Source of the DNA: Clostridium pasteurianum
Lineage (GTDB): Bacteria > Bacillota > Clostridia > Clostridiales > Clostridiaceae
Direction of reading: 5' to 3'
Length of the DNA stretch: 64,000 nucleotides
Assembly: GCF_001705235.1 (NCBI RefSeq)
Contig: NZ_MCGV01000001.1
Coordinates: 1,054,001-1,118,000, forward strand
The notes under the pieces were generated by a model. That model made no database searches. It was not told the origin of the DNA and saw only the letters and a program-made list of their open reading frames with translations. Below, piece after piece: positions 46,710 to 55,712 of this stretch (the first letter of the stretch is position 1; every line of letters starts with the position of its first letter). Position numbers and translations under genes: made by a program.

Positions 46710-47453
46710 ATGGAAAATAATGAAGCATTAATTGAAATAAATAACTTGCAAAAGCAATATGGAGATAAAAAAATACTCAAAGGTATAGATATCAGCATAA
46801 AAAAAGGTGAGGTTGTTGTTATTTTAGGCCCATCAGGCTGTGGAAAAAGCACACTTTTAAGGTGCATTAACGGTCTTGAAAATGTTCAAGGCGGTGACAT
46901 AAAATTTTCTGGAAATAGTCTTACTGACAAGAATGTAAACTGGCAAAATGTTCGCCAAAAAATAGGAATGGTATTTCAAAGTTATGAGCTTTTTCCTCAC
47001 ATGACTGTAATTCAAAATATCCTTTTAGGACCAACTAAAGTTCAAAAAAGAGATAAAAAAGAAGCTTTAAAACAGGCTGAGGAATTATTAGATAAAGTTG
47101 GACTTCTTGACCGCAAAAATTCTTATCCAAGAGAACTTTCTGGAGGTCAAAAACAGAGAATAGCTATAGTAAGAGCACTCTGCATGAACCCTGAAATAAT
47201 GCTTTTTGATGAAGTTACAGCTTCCTTAGATCCAGAAATGGTTCGTGAGGTTTTAGATGTAATATTAAACTTAGCAAAACAAGGCATGACAATGTTAATA
47301 GTGACTCATGAAATGAATTTTGCCGAGGCTGTTGCAGATAAAATAGTATTTATTGACGATGGAAAAGTATGTGAGACCGCTTCTCCAAAGGACTTTTTTA
47401 CAGCTCCAAAAACAGAACGTGCAAAACAATTTTTAAATATATTTCAATATTAA
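46710..47453 (+). CDS. Polar amino-acid ABC transporter ATPase
   Basis: A 247-residue ABC ATPase. Walker A is GPSGCGKSTLLRC, the Q-loop is in MVFQSYELFPHMTV, the signature is LSGGQKQRIAI, and Walker B is MLFDEVTASLDPE, where the usual EPTS is EVTA as often seen in this family. The H-loop is VTHEMNFA. AAGGAGG precedes the ATG. It energises import by the two upstream permeases. Confidence 0.93.
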   Translation: MENNEALIEINNLQKQYGDKKILKGIDISIKKGEVVVILGPSGCGKSTLLRCINGLENVQGGDIKFSGNSLTDKNVNWQNVRQKIGMVFQSYELFPHMTVIQNILLGPTKVQKRDKKEALKQAEELLDKVGLLDRKNSYPRELSGGQKQRIAIVRALCMNPEIMLFDEVTASLDPEMVREVLDVILNLAKQGMTMLIVTHEMNFAEAVADKIVFIDDGKVCETASPKDFFTAPKTERAKQFLNIFQY

Positions 47454-47529
47454 ATTAGTCTATTACTGACATTAAACATACTAAATGAATATCTTTAATA
47501 TATATAATTTATACAAGGGGGAAATTTAA

Positions 47530-48393
47530 ATGAAAAATATAAAAAAACTTTTAGCAGCATTAGTTGCAGGAACGATACTTGTAGGAAGTTTAGTTGGATG
47601 CAGCAGTTCAAAAAGTTCATCCACTAGCAGTTCAAATAATAGTTCTATCGAAGCTATAAAGAAGCGTGGAGTTATCAGAATCGGTGTATTCAGTGATAAA
47701 GCGCCTTTTGGTTATGTAGATTCAAATGGTAAAAATCAAGGTTTTGATGTATATGTTGCTAAAAGACTTGCAAAAGACCTTTTAGGAAGTGAATCCAAAG
47801 TTAAATTTGTATTAGTTGATGCAGCAAGTAGAGTATCTTATTTGCAAACTAACAAAGTTGATATAATAATGGCAAATTTCACAGTTACTGACGAAAGAAA
47901 ACAGCAGGTTGATTTTGCAAACCCATACATGAAGGTTTCTCTTGGAGTAGTATCTCCAAACAATGCAAAAATCACATCTGTGGATCAATTAAAAGACAAA
48001 AAAGTTATTGTAGCTAAGGGTACTACTGCAGAAACTTATTTCACAAAGAACCTTCCGAATATTCAGCTTGTAAAGTTTGACCAATACTCAGAAATATTTG
48101 AAGCTTTAAAGGATAAAAGAGGAGATGTAATTGCTAACGACAACACAGAGCTTATTGCATGGGCAAAGAAAAATCCAGGCTTCACTGTTGGTGTAACAAA
48201 ATTAGGTAGTCAAGATACCATAGCTCCAGCTGTTAAAAAAGGCAACAAAGAACTTTTAAACTGGATTAATAGTGATCTTACTAAACTCGGAAAAGAAAAT
48301 TTCGTACACAAAGCTTATGATGCCACTTTAAAATCCACATATGGAAGTGAATTTGAAGACAGTCTCGTTGTTGAAGGTGGAAAAGTAAAATAA
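47530..48393 (+). CDS. Amino-acid-binding lipoprotein of the ABC importer
   Basis: A 287-residue periplasmic-binding-protein-like lipoprotein. The lipobox LVGC at residues 20-23 is followed by a Ser-rich linker and a family 3 solute-binding domain (RIGVFSDKAPFGYVDSNGKN, GFDVYVAKRLAKDLLG, DIIMANFTVTDERKQQVDF). The Arg/Asp residues that hold the amino-acid backbone are present, but the side-chain pocket does not reveal the ligand. AAGGGGG precedes the ATG. Confidence 0.9.
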   Translation: MKNIKKLLAALVAGTILVGSLVGCSSSKSSSTSSSNNSSIEAIKKRGVIRIGVFSDKAPFGYVDSNGKNQGFDVYVAKRLAKDLLGSESKVKFVLVDAASRVSYLQTNKVDIIMANFTVTDERKQQVDFANPYMKVSLGVVSPNNAKITSVDQLKDKKVIVAKGTTAETYFTKNLPNIQLVKFDQYSEIFEALKDKRGDVIANDNTELIAWAKKNPGFTVGVTKLGSQDTIAPAVKKGNKELLNWINSDLTKLGKENFVHKAYDATLKSTYGSEFEDSLVVEGGKVK

Positions 48394-48485
48394 TATTATA
48401 AATTATAGCCTACTAAATTTAATTCCAATGGTCTATTACATTAAAAATTAATAATTCGTAGTTTAAAAATAACAAAAATCAAAGA

Positions 48486-48575
48486 AGAATTAAGAATAAA
48501 GGATGATAGTTATAAGTTTACAAGTTTTTCATAGTAGAACGTAGAAAAGTTACCATCATCCTTAATTCTTAATTT
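48486..48575. repeat. Long hairpin between the ABC operon and a convergent PLP enzyme
   Basis: AAGAATTAAGAATAAAGGAT and its near-complement ending CCTTAATTCTTAATTT form a stem of about 25 bases with a 37-base loop. It separates two convergent units and may act as a bidirectional terminator. The A+T-rich stem with GGATGATRG resembles a small repeat element more than a simple terminator. Confidence 0.5.
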
Positions 48576-48651
48576 ATTTTTTTATGCTATTAATTCCTTT
48601 TAGTTTACTTCTCAATATTTTTATTTAATGCAGCATCACCACACTTTTATT

Positions 48652-49830
48652 TTAAAGTCCACACTTTTTAAACGCCTGTTTCAAATCATTTATTATATCA
48701 TCAGCATCCTCAAGACCTATGCTAAATCTAAGATGTCCATCTTGAAATTCCTCAGGATAGAAATGATTCCTCTCATCATCGGGTCCCGTGTACACAATTA
48801 AACTTTCATCATGTCCAAGTGATACAGCTGAAATAACAAGTTCAAGAGAATTTACAAATTTATTGTGTGTTACTACATCTGCTTTGAGTCCAAATGCCAT
48901 TACTCCAGAGTACATACTCATCTGCTTTTTAGCAATATCATGCTGAGGATGGCTTTGAAGTCCTGGATAATAAATAAATTTTACAGCAGGATAACTTTCA
49001 AGGAATTTTGCCACCTTAAGGGCTGTTTCACTGTGCTGTTTCATACGCAGGGGAAGTGTTACTACTCCTCTCATTATTAGCCATGCATTAAAGGGACTTA
49101 TAGCTCCTCCAACATTAACCATAGCCTCAGCTTTTATTTTGTTAATAAGTTCTTTTTTTCCTATTACAGCTCCTCCCATAGCATCGCCATGACCATTTAT
49201 ATACTTTGTAAGACTATGAACTACAAGATCAGCTCCAAGTTCAAGTGGCCTTTGAAGGAATGGTGAAGCAAAAGTGCTGTCCACAGATAAAAGTGCTCCT
49301 GCTTTCTTGGCTATCTTTGATATTTCTTCAATATCACTTATTCTTGTTGTTGGATTTCCTGGTGTTTCAACATGTATGAGTTTTGTGTTAGGACGAATTG
49401 CTTTCCTTATTTCATCTAAATTTGAGGTGTCCACAAGAGTTGCTTCTATCCCATATTTTTCAGGCAAATACTGATTTAAAAGTCTATAAACTGCAATATA
49501 AGATACATTTGAACAAATAACATGAGAATCCTTATCAAGAAATGAGAAAAACACACCTGCTAGTGCAGCAACACCACTTGCTAAAACAACACAGTCTTCC
49601 CCACCTTCTAAAGCTGCCAGTCTTTCTTGAAGATAAAGCTGATTTGCAGAAGTTGTTCTAGTATAAATTACATTGTTAGGATCACTCCAATTAAGAGTAG
49701 ATGCATCATCTGGAAGTCTATAACTATTTGCCATGGTAATAGGACGCCTTATAGCTCCCGTTTCTTTGTCTATGTCGTTACCTACATGTATGCACTTGGT
49801 AATAAAATTCATTTTTTCTTGGTTACGCAT
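48652..49830 (-). CDS. Divergent Cys/Met-metabolism PLP enzyme
   Basis: A 392-residue fold-type I PLP enzyme. The PLP Lys is in HSLTKYINGHGD, and LIHVETPGNPTTRISDIEEI is well kept. It departs from the three related enzymes at 30-35 kb: the usual SRxxNPT is replaced by YTRTTSANQLYLQERLAA, and ASGMAAI by ASGVAALAG. It could be a methionine gamma-lyase, an O-acetylhomoserine sulfhydrylase or a new specificity. ATG 49830 follows AAGAAGG; an in-frame start at 49881 lacks a site. It is convergent with the amino-acid importer, supporting sulfur amino-acid breakdown. Confidence 0.8.
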   Translation of the reverse strand: MRNQEKMNFITKCIHVGNDIDKETGAIRRPITMANSYRLPDDASTLNWSDPNNVIYTRTTSANQLYLQERLAALEGGEDCVVLASGVAALAGVFFSFLDKDSHVICSNVSYIAVYRLLNQYLPEKYGIEATLVDTSNLDEIRKAIRPNTKLIHVETPGNPTTRISDIEEISKIAKKAGALLSVDSTFASPFLQRPLELGADLVVHSLTKYINGHGDAMGGAVIGKKELINKIKAEAMVNVGGAISPFNAWLIMRGVVTLPLRMKQHSETALKVAKFLESYPAVKFIYYPGLQSHPQHDIAKKQMSMYSGVMAFGLKADVVTHNKFVNSLELVISAVSLGHDESLIVYTGPDDERNHFYPEEFQDGHLRFSIGLEDADDIINDLKQAFKKCGL

Positions 49831-50077
49831 AAAAATACCTTCTTTCGTATATATTCGTATATAAATATTGCGAATTAACATTGATTTGTAACATCAAAAA
49901 ATTAATAATATAAGCAAATCATTTCATATAATTCAAATATGAATAGTTGTATTATATGGAATTATACCACAGTCTTATTTATGATTCAATATTTTTAATT
50001 ATCCTTAATTTGGATTGTGTTCAATTATATGGTATAATAAGTTTTGATTATTTATACTAATTTTAGGGGGAATTATC

Positions 50078-50899
50078 ATGAATAAAAAACTTTTAATGAC
50101 AACTGCTGCAGTAGTTATATTCTTAACTTTAAGTGGACATGCTTTAACAAATACTTCCGCTTCTACTGTAAAAACTGCAGCAGTAGATCCTTCTGATGAG
50201 ATTTATCAAACATCAACCATAAACTCACTTATGCAGGGAGTTTATGACGGTTCTACCACTATAAAAGAACTAAAAAGACACGGCAACTTTGGAGTTGGAA
50301 CTTTTAATGGGCTTGATGGCGAAATGATATTTTTAAATGGACAAGTATATCAAGTAAAATCCACAGGTAAAGTAAAAGTTGCTACAAATACTCAAAAGAC
50401 TCCTTTTAATGACGTTGACTTCTTTAAGGCAAATAAGAAATTCACTTTAACAGACATAAAAAGCATAAATGACCTTGAAGGCAAGCTTGATAAACAGCTT
50501 CCATCACAAAACATTTTTTATGCTTTTAGAATAAAAGGAAATTTCAGCTATGAAAAAACTAGAAGTGTTTCAAAACAAACTAAACCATATATAGCTTTAT
50601 CAGAAGCTGCAAAGTATCAAAAGTATTTTGAAAAAAATAACGTAAGCGGTACTATTTTAGGTTATAAATGCCCTGCTTATTCAAATGGAGTAAGCGTTGC
50701 AGGCTACCACCTTCATTTTCTATCTGATAACAGAAAGTTTGGAGGACATGAAATAGACTGTAAGGCAAATAAAGTAACTGTAGAAGTTCAATACTTATAT
50801 AAACTAGATTTAAATCTTCCAAATGACAAAGACTTTCTCAATGCAAATCTTTCAAAAGACCAGAGCAGCGATGTCAAAAAAGTTGAGAGTGGAAAATAA
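50078..50899 (+). CDS. budA: Alpha-acetolactate decarboxylase with signal peptide
   Basis: Converts acetolactate to acetoin. The 273-residue protein begins with an apparent signal sequence (MNKKLLMTTAAVVIFLTLSG, with an Ala-X-Ala-like region near residue 28), then the family blocks LMQGVYDGSTTIKELKRHG, GTFNGLDGEMIFLNG and the zinc site in GYHLHFLSDNRKFGGHEID. Most decarboxylases of this family are cytoplasmic; exported forms are known in Brevibacillus. A lysine-rich tail ends the protein. AGGGGG stands before the ATG. No acetolactate synthase is nearby. Confidence 0.9.
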   Translation: MNKKLLMTTAAVVIFLTLSGHALTNTSASTVKTAAVDPSDEIYQTSTINSLMQGVYDGSTTIKELKRHGNFGVGTFNGLDGEMIFLNGQVYQVKSTGKVKVATNTQKTPFNDVDFFKANKKFTLTDIKSINDLEGKLDKQLPSQNIFYAFRIKGNFSYEKTRSVSKQTKPYIALSEAAKYQKYFEKNNVSGTILGYKCPAYSNGVSVAGYHLHFLSDNRKFGGHEIDCKANKVTVEVQYLYKLDLNLPNDKDFLNANLSKDQSSDVKKVESGK

Positions 50900-51073
50900 A
50901 ATAGTGTAATAATAGCATATCCGCTATACTTTAAATTAGGGAATGGGCATGCTACTTTTAATTCCAATATTTTAGATATACAAAAATATCAACATCTTAT
51001 ATAAGTTTAAGAAATGTAACAGGCTTGCACCAAAACCATGAGTGTGATATTATGTTTTTTAGATAATTTATTA

Positions 51074-51117
51074 CAGACAGTTCGTTCGCACCATCCTGTC
51101 TATAAACAAAACCAGGG
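51074..51117 (+). promoter_or_regulatory. preQ1-I riboswitch upstream of queT
   Basis: A short stem AGACAG/CTGTCT encloses TTCGTTCGCACCATC and is followed by ATAAACAAAACCAGGG. This matches the compact preQ1-I aptamer, whose A-rich tail (AACAAAACAAGG in the Thermoanaerobacter example) folds back on the loop. A terminator-like hairpin lies downstream, and the next gene is a QueT-family transporter. Confidence 0.75.
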
Positions 51118-51144
51118 CTTGAGACAAAATGTTATCATGTCTTT

Positions 51145-51165
51145 AGGCGCTCTTGCGCTTTTTTT
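51145..51165 (+). terminator. Expression-platform terminator of the preQ1 riboswitch
   Basis: GGCGC, TCTT, GCGC and then seven T residues form a compact terminator 28 bases past the aptamer and 52 bases before the queT start. Confidence 0.6.
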
Positions 51166-51216
51166 ATTTGCCTTTTTTGTATATAGGAAGCTGTGGACGC
51201 ATTTATAGGAGGCAAA

Positions 51217-51702
51217 ATGAAAAAGAAAAAACTTTTTACTACTAAAAAAATTGTACTTTCCGGACTTGTAATAGCTATTTACACAGTCATTATGTATTTC
51301 ACACAGAGCTTTTCTTTCGGGCAGTATCAGATAAGAATAGCAACGTCTTTATATTCACTTAGCGCAATAGATCCAATTTTAATAATTCCTCTTGGACTTG
51401 CAAACTTAATATCAAATTCCATTATGGGCGGCATGGGCATTTATGATATTGTAGGTGGATGTCTTGTTGGAATAATAACTAGCAGCGTAGTTTACATTAT
51501 GAAAAGACTTAAAATGAATGACATTTTCATAGCTATACCGATAATACTAGGGCCAGGACTTTTAGTACCAATCTGGCTGTCACCTACACTTCATATTTCT
51601 TATAAAATTCTTGCTGCAAGTCTTTGTATTGGGCAAATAATTCCTGCAATTGTAGGCGTGCTTTTATTAAAACAGCTAAAAAATACAACAGTATTTAAAT
51701 AG
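51217..51702 (+). CDS. queT: QueT-family queuosine-precursor transporter
   Basis: A 161-residue membrane protein with about five helices, of the QueT/COG4708 family of probable ECF-type substrate-binding components for preQ1 or a related precursor. SFGQYQIRIATSLYSLSAID and LANLISNSIMGGMGIYDIVG match the family. ATG 51217 follows AGGAGG; an upstream GTG at 51193 is ignored. The riboswitch upstream supports the assignment. The shared ECF energising module is not in this window. Confidence 0.8.
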   Translation: MKKKKLFTTKKIVLSGLVIAIYTVIMYFTQSFSFGQYQIRIATSLYSLSAIDPILIIPLGLANLISNSIMGGMGIYDIVGGCLVGIITSSVVYIMKRLKMNDIFIAIPIILGPGLLVPIWLSPTLHISYKILAASLCIGQIIPAIVGVLLLKQLKNTTVFK

Positions 51703-51726
51703 TCGCAAATATAAGTTTAAACAACT

Positions 51727-51766
51727 AAAAGGTGGTGATTTTATTCTCAAAATCACCACCTTTTTT
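51727..51766. terminator. Bidirectional terminator between queT and the cellulosome operon
   Basis: AAAAGGTGGTGATTTT and its complement AAAATCACCACCTTTT form a 16-base stem with T-runs on both strands. It ends queT from the left and the cellulosome transcript from the right. Confidence 0.85.
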
Positions 51767-51775
51767 ACTTAAATA

Positions 51776-54301
51776 CTATTTTGAAGCTGCTGGAAATTTG
51801 GTTATCTTACCTGACAAATACTCCTTCATAAGTATTACATCAAGAACATTAACACTTCCATCTCCATTTAAATCTGCTGCTTCTAGATTGATTTTTGTAC
51901 TTGAATCTTTAAGATATTTCTTAAGCAAGATTAAGTCATTTACGTTTACTACATTATCGCCATTTATATCACCATATACTACAGGTGGCTTACTTTCATC
52001 AATATCACCATAGATGACACCTCTGCCATTAGTTCCAAAATAAACTCTTCCATATTTGTTAGGATCTCCTGTTATACAGTAATTTGGGCTTCCATATTGA
52101 TGATCATCATCATTTATTCTTGTCCAAGTAGCTCCTTCATCATCAGAACGAAATACTCCTGTAGTTCCGCTAATTGTAGCATTCATATATATAGCTGGAT
52201 ATCCACCATCAGTTTTTGACTTTCCAAAACCAACTGTCTCTGAATCATCAACACCGGATACCTTAGTAAATGTTGCACCTGAATCAGTTGAATGCAATAA
52301 TCCATTTTTTTCACCTGAAATCCAAATGTCTCCTTCATGTCCTATGACAGTCTTAAAAATATTATTGTTAGTTTTAGGTAAACTTGCTGCACTTGCAGTA
52401 AATGTAGCTCCTCCATCTGTACTAACATAAAACTTTCCACCACCAAAAGCATAGAATTTCTTTGGATTTACACGATCTGATCTAACCTTTACTGCTTGAG
52501 GAAGTCCTTTGCACGTAGTCCATGAAGCACCAGTATCAGTACTGTATGCTGGACTTGCACCTTCAGCTGGAGACCATACAATAGTTTTAGCATCAGGTGA
52601 TACTGCTACAGTTCCCGGTTTATAAACCCCCTGTATATTGCTCCCAACCGAATTCCAGTCTTTACCACCATCATAAGAAACTCCACAGTCCTTATCCTGA
52701 GAGTTCTTACTAGTATCAACATCTCCAACACGAACAACGAAATTAGGAACATTCTCTGCATAATCGATACTTGATGCACCATTAAAGGTTGGTGTTGTCA
52801 TCATCCTACTTGGAACCTTAGTTATATCCTCATGATAGAATCCGCAATTATCACCAACACCACTTAAAAGTTGTGCGCCTTTTGATGGACATACAACATC
52901 ATTTACAGCACACTCTTCAATTCCATCTGCTTTTACTGAAATATCTATCTTCTTGCCTTTATCCCAGTTGGTTAAATCATCAGTTCCATAAAGAGTTGCA
53001 CCTGTCCCATAGAACATTCTATCTGAATTAAACGGATCAATTTCTAGATCTCCCATCATCCAGCCTAATTTAACTAGTGGATCTGGTGGAGTTACTCCAG
53101 TTTTACCCCAATCAAGCCAAGGCTGTTTTGAATAGTCTAAATTATAATTTAAATTACGATTTGGATATCCAGCCCAGTCCCATATAGGTTTCCATGTCTT
53201 TCCTGCATCTGTACTTCTGTATATTTCTTCATCTGGCCACCATCTATTTAGTGTTGCAACTATAACAGTATCAGGATGTTGTGCATCTACAGCAATACCT
53301 CCGTAACCTCCTACTTTACTATCTCCTACTGGAGGTGGAGTTATGTTTGTCCATTCACCTGTCTTTGTATTATACTTCCAAACTTCTCCGTCAGTTCCTA
53401 CATATGGTCCACAATTGTTGTTGTAGGATACATAGAGCATGCCTTCTGAATTGAGTATTCCATGCTGAGGCAGATATCCTGTTGGCTCACCTTTTATAGG
53501 ATTCCATGTTTTGCCTGCATCATGACTGACATATATATTATTTCCAGTTTTGTCTGCTGTACCAACATATATAGTTTGAGTTGGACTTCCTTTTGTTCCT
53601 GTTGTAGGATCAAAAGTTTCCCATACTACCCCAACTTTATCTGCTGTATACTCACTAGAAGAATCTTGAACAAAGTCACCCGTATCGGTAAAACTATCTA
53701 CTTTTGACCAGGTCTGTCCATAATCTTCACTTCTCCAAAGTCCATTACCGCTTCTAGCTCCTAAATAAAGTATTTTATCATCATTAGGATCTATCTGAAG
53801 TCTTTCACCCATGTTTCTTCCCGGCATATTGCCTCCTACCTTAAATGGAAGCTCATATTTCTGCCATGTATTACCTTTATCTTTTGAACTAAGAATATAT
53901 CCGTTTTCATTTTGCCAATCATTAGTATAAAGACCTGCTGCTATATACACACGATTAGTATCAATTGGGTCTGTTGCTATACTCTCGCAACCTTGAAGTG
54001 TCCAATCTGCGAAACCATCAGTAATTGATACCCATTTATTATTCTTAACATCAAATCTATACGCTCCTCCCATATCTGTACGAGCATATACTAAACCTTT
54101 TTCAGTTTTATTAAATATAACTGCTGGAACATATCCTCCAGCTTCAATTTTTACATTATCCCATTTATATTTTTGCGTTGATACAGTTTGAGTAGTCGCT
54201 GCTGCTACTTTACTTACATGTGCTTTCCATGGTAAAATTCCAGCCGAACTAGTTACAGCAAGACTAATCCCTGCAACAATGCTAATTAATTTTTTATTCA
54301 T
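51776..54301 (-). CDS. Cellulosomal GH74 xyloglucanase with dockerin
   Basis: An 841-residue secreted enzyme. A signal peptide (to about residue 35) leads into a GH74-type double seven-bladed propeller starting YKWDNVKIEAGGYVPAVIF. It has many BNR-type blades such as YRSTDAGKTWKPIWDW and NIYVSHDAGKTWNPI. The C-terminal dockerin has two repeats, GDINGDNVVNVNDLILLKK and ADLNGDGSVNVLDVILMKE. The expected activity is endo-cleavage of xyloglucan; genomes may label such proteins sialidase-like because of the BNR repeats. It is the last gene of the operon, 22 bases after the GH5 gene. Confidence 0.9.
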   Translation of the reverse strand: MNKKLISIVAGISLAVTSSAGILPWKAHVSKVAAATTQTVSTQKYKWDNVKIEAGGYVPAVIFNKTEKGLVYARTDMGGAYRFDVKNNKWVSITDGFADWTLQGCESIATDPIDTNRVYIAAGLYTNDWQNENGYILSSKDKGNTWQKYELPFKVGGNMPGRNMGERLQIDPNDDKILYLGARSGNGLWRSEDYGQTWSKVDSFTDTGDFVQDSSSEYTADKVGVVWETFDPTTGTKGSPTQTIYVGTADKTGNNIYVSHDAGKTWNPIKGEPTGYLPQHGILNSEGMLYVSYNNNCGPYVGTDGEVWKYNTKTGEWTNITPPPVGDSKVGGYGGIAVDAQHPDTVIVATLNRWWPDEEIYRSTDAGKTWKPIWDWAGYPNRNLNYNLDYSKQPWLDWGKTGVTPPDPLVKLGWMMGDLEIDPFNSDRMFYGTGATLYGTDDLTNWDKGKKIDISVKADGIEECAVNDVVCPSKGAQLLSGVGDNCGFYHEDITKVPSRMMTTPTFNGASSIDYAENVPNFVVRVGDVDTSKNSQDKDCGVSYDGGKDWNSVGSNIQGVYKPGTVAVSPDAKTIVWSPAEGASPAYSTDTGASWTTCKGLPQAVKVRSDRVNPKKFYAFGGGKFYVSTDGGATFTASAASLPKTNNNIFKTVIGHEGDIWISGEKNGLLHSTDSGATFTKVSGVDDSETVGFGKSKTDGGYPAIYMNATISGTTGVFRSDDEGATWTRINDDDHQYGSPNYCITGDPNKYGRVYFGTNGRGVIYGDIDESKPPVVYGDINGDNVVNVNDLILLKKYLKDSSTKINLEAADLNGDGSVNVLDVILMKEYLSGKITKFPAASK

Positions 54302-54323
54302 TTCTTCACTCCCTTTTACCCAA

Positions 54324-55610
54324 TTACTTTCCCAAAGATCTTTTTAATAAAATTAAGTCCAACACATTGATATTTCCATCATTATTTATATCTGCATTAA
54401 CAGTATTTATTTTAAAAGAACTATCAGCTAAATATTTTTTAAGTGCTATAACATCTAATACATTTACAACACCATCACCATTTACATCACATGCTAATGT
54501 ATTATCTGTCTTATCTATATTAAGTTCAGGATGTGCTTTAGTAAAATTAGCAAAATCAGGTGCAGTTGCATTTTGACAATTTATTTTACTGTCAGTCCAG
54601 GACCACAACATGTATCCACTATACCCATTTTTAGCTAGCTGCTCCAGTACCTGCTGATGTGATTCCTTAACTGAAGAATTCTGCATATCAGGCATTACTT
54701 CTCCTAATATAACAGGCTTGCCAAGTTTAACTTTAAGCTGATCAACTGATGTTTTTAGTGGATTAAACCATGGCGTTGCCCAATCATACCAGTGAAAATC
54801 GTAGAAATCTAGGTTAAGTCCTGACCAAAAATCATACTGCTCTCCTAACCATTTCAAACTAGCTGAACCAACACTTACTGGCTGTTTTGCATATTGATGT
54901 ATGCAATCAACCATGTCTTTAACAAATGATCTTAAAGTACTTAATGAAAACGTGGTAAGTTCTTTATTAGGTGCTCCTCCATCTGTATCTGAAATCATCC
55001 ATTCAGGCTCATTTACAACATCCCATCCCATTATACCTGGGTTAGTACCAAGCTGCTTAACAATAGGTGTTACCGCATTATCTATAAAACTTTTTCTTAC
55101 CTTTAAATCATCAATAATATTTCCATGATAAAAATTGTTAGTAGTTCTAGCTACATCAAAACTTGTGAACGTGAAATATATTTTCATGTTTTTAGAATTT
55201 GCATAATTTGCAGCTTCCTCCATATGATCTACCCATTTATCAGGAAGTCCTGTACACAATCCACCTTTAGCATCTGAGAAAAGTGGTGCTGCCCACGAAT
55301 CACAAAAAACCCACCATCTAACCGCGTTAACACCTTTTGACTTCATATCATCAAAATCAGCTTTTATTTGTGTGAATCTATAATCCCAACCATTATCACT
55401 GAAGTCATTTCCCCAATCCTTCCAGGCATAATTTGCACCAAGTGGAAAATACTTAGTACCATTCATCCAGTTTATTCCCCCAGTTGTACTCTCTGTAGTT
55501 GTCGTGCTTTCCTTCGTTGTAGCTGCATTTACTTTTGTAGCAGAAAAGCTCATTAAAGTAGTTAAAAAAACACCAGCTACTAATGCAGCAATTGTCCTTT
55601 TTCTTTTCAT
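54324..55610 (-). CDS. Cellulosomal GH5 glycoside hydrolase (mannanase-like) with dockerin
   Basis: A 428-residue secreted enzyme. The signal peptide is MKRKRTIAALVAGVFLTTLM; ATG 55610 with AAGAAGG upstream is preferred over an in-frame start at 55679. The GH5 catalytic pair is Glu in DVVNEPEW and Glu in VILGEVMPD. NAVRWWVF and FYDFHWYDWATPWF line the site and recall the ManK-type mannanases of other cellulosomes. The dockerin repeats are [19 protein letters not shown] and ADINNDGNINVLDLILLKR. Endoglucanase activity is an alternative. Confidence 0.88.
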   Translation of the reverse strand: MKRKRTIAALVAGVFLTTLMSFSATKVNAATTKESTTTTESTTGGINWMNGTKYFPLGANYAWKDWGNDFSDNGWDYRFTQIKADFDDMKSKGVNAVRWWVFCDSWAAPLFSDAKGGLCTGLPDKWVDHMEEAANYANSKNMKIYFTFTSFDVARTTNNFYHGNIIDDLKVRKSFIDNAVTPIVKQLGTNPGIMGWDVVNEPEWMISDTDGGAPNKELTTFSLSTLRSFVKDMVDCIHQYAKQPVSVGSASLKWLGEQYDFWSGLNLDFYDFHWYDWATPWFNPLKTSVDQLKVKLGKPVILGEVMPDMQNSSVKESHQQVLEQLAKNGYSGYMLWSWTDSKINCQNATAPDFANFTKAHPELNIDKTDNTLACDVNGDGVVNVLDVIALKKYLADSSFKINTVNADINNDGNINVLDLILLKRSLGK

Positions 55611-55712
55611 TGCGTAGCCTTCTTTCAAAATTAATTGTAATAGTATGAAACTAAACTTATATATGCTGCAAAATTGCATTACATATATAAGTTTAAAATT
55701 TCACTAATACTA

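Noticed and set aside
51776-54301. Sialidase
   Set aside because: BNR-like blades are shared with GH74; the propeller start and dockerin point to xyloglucanase.
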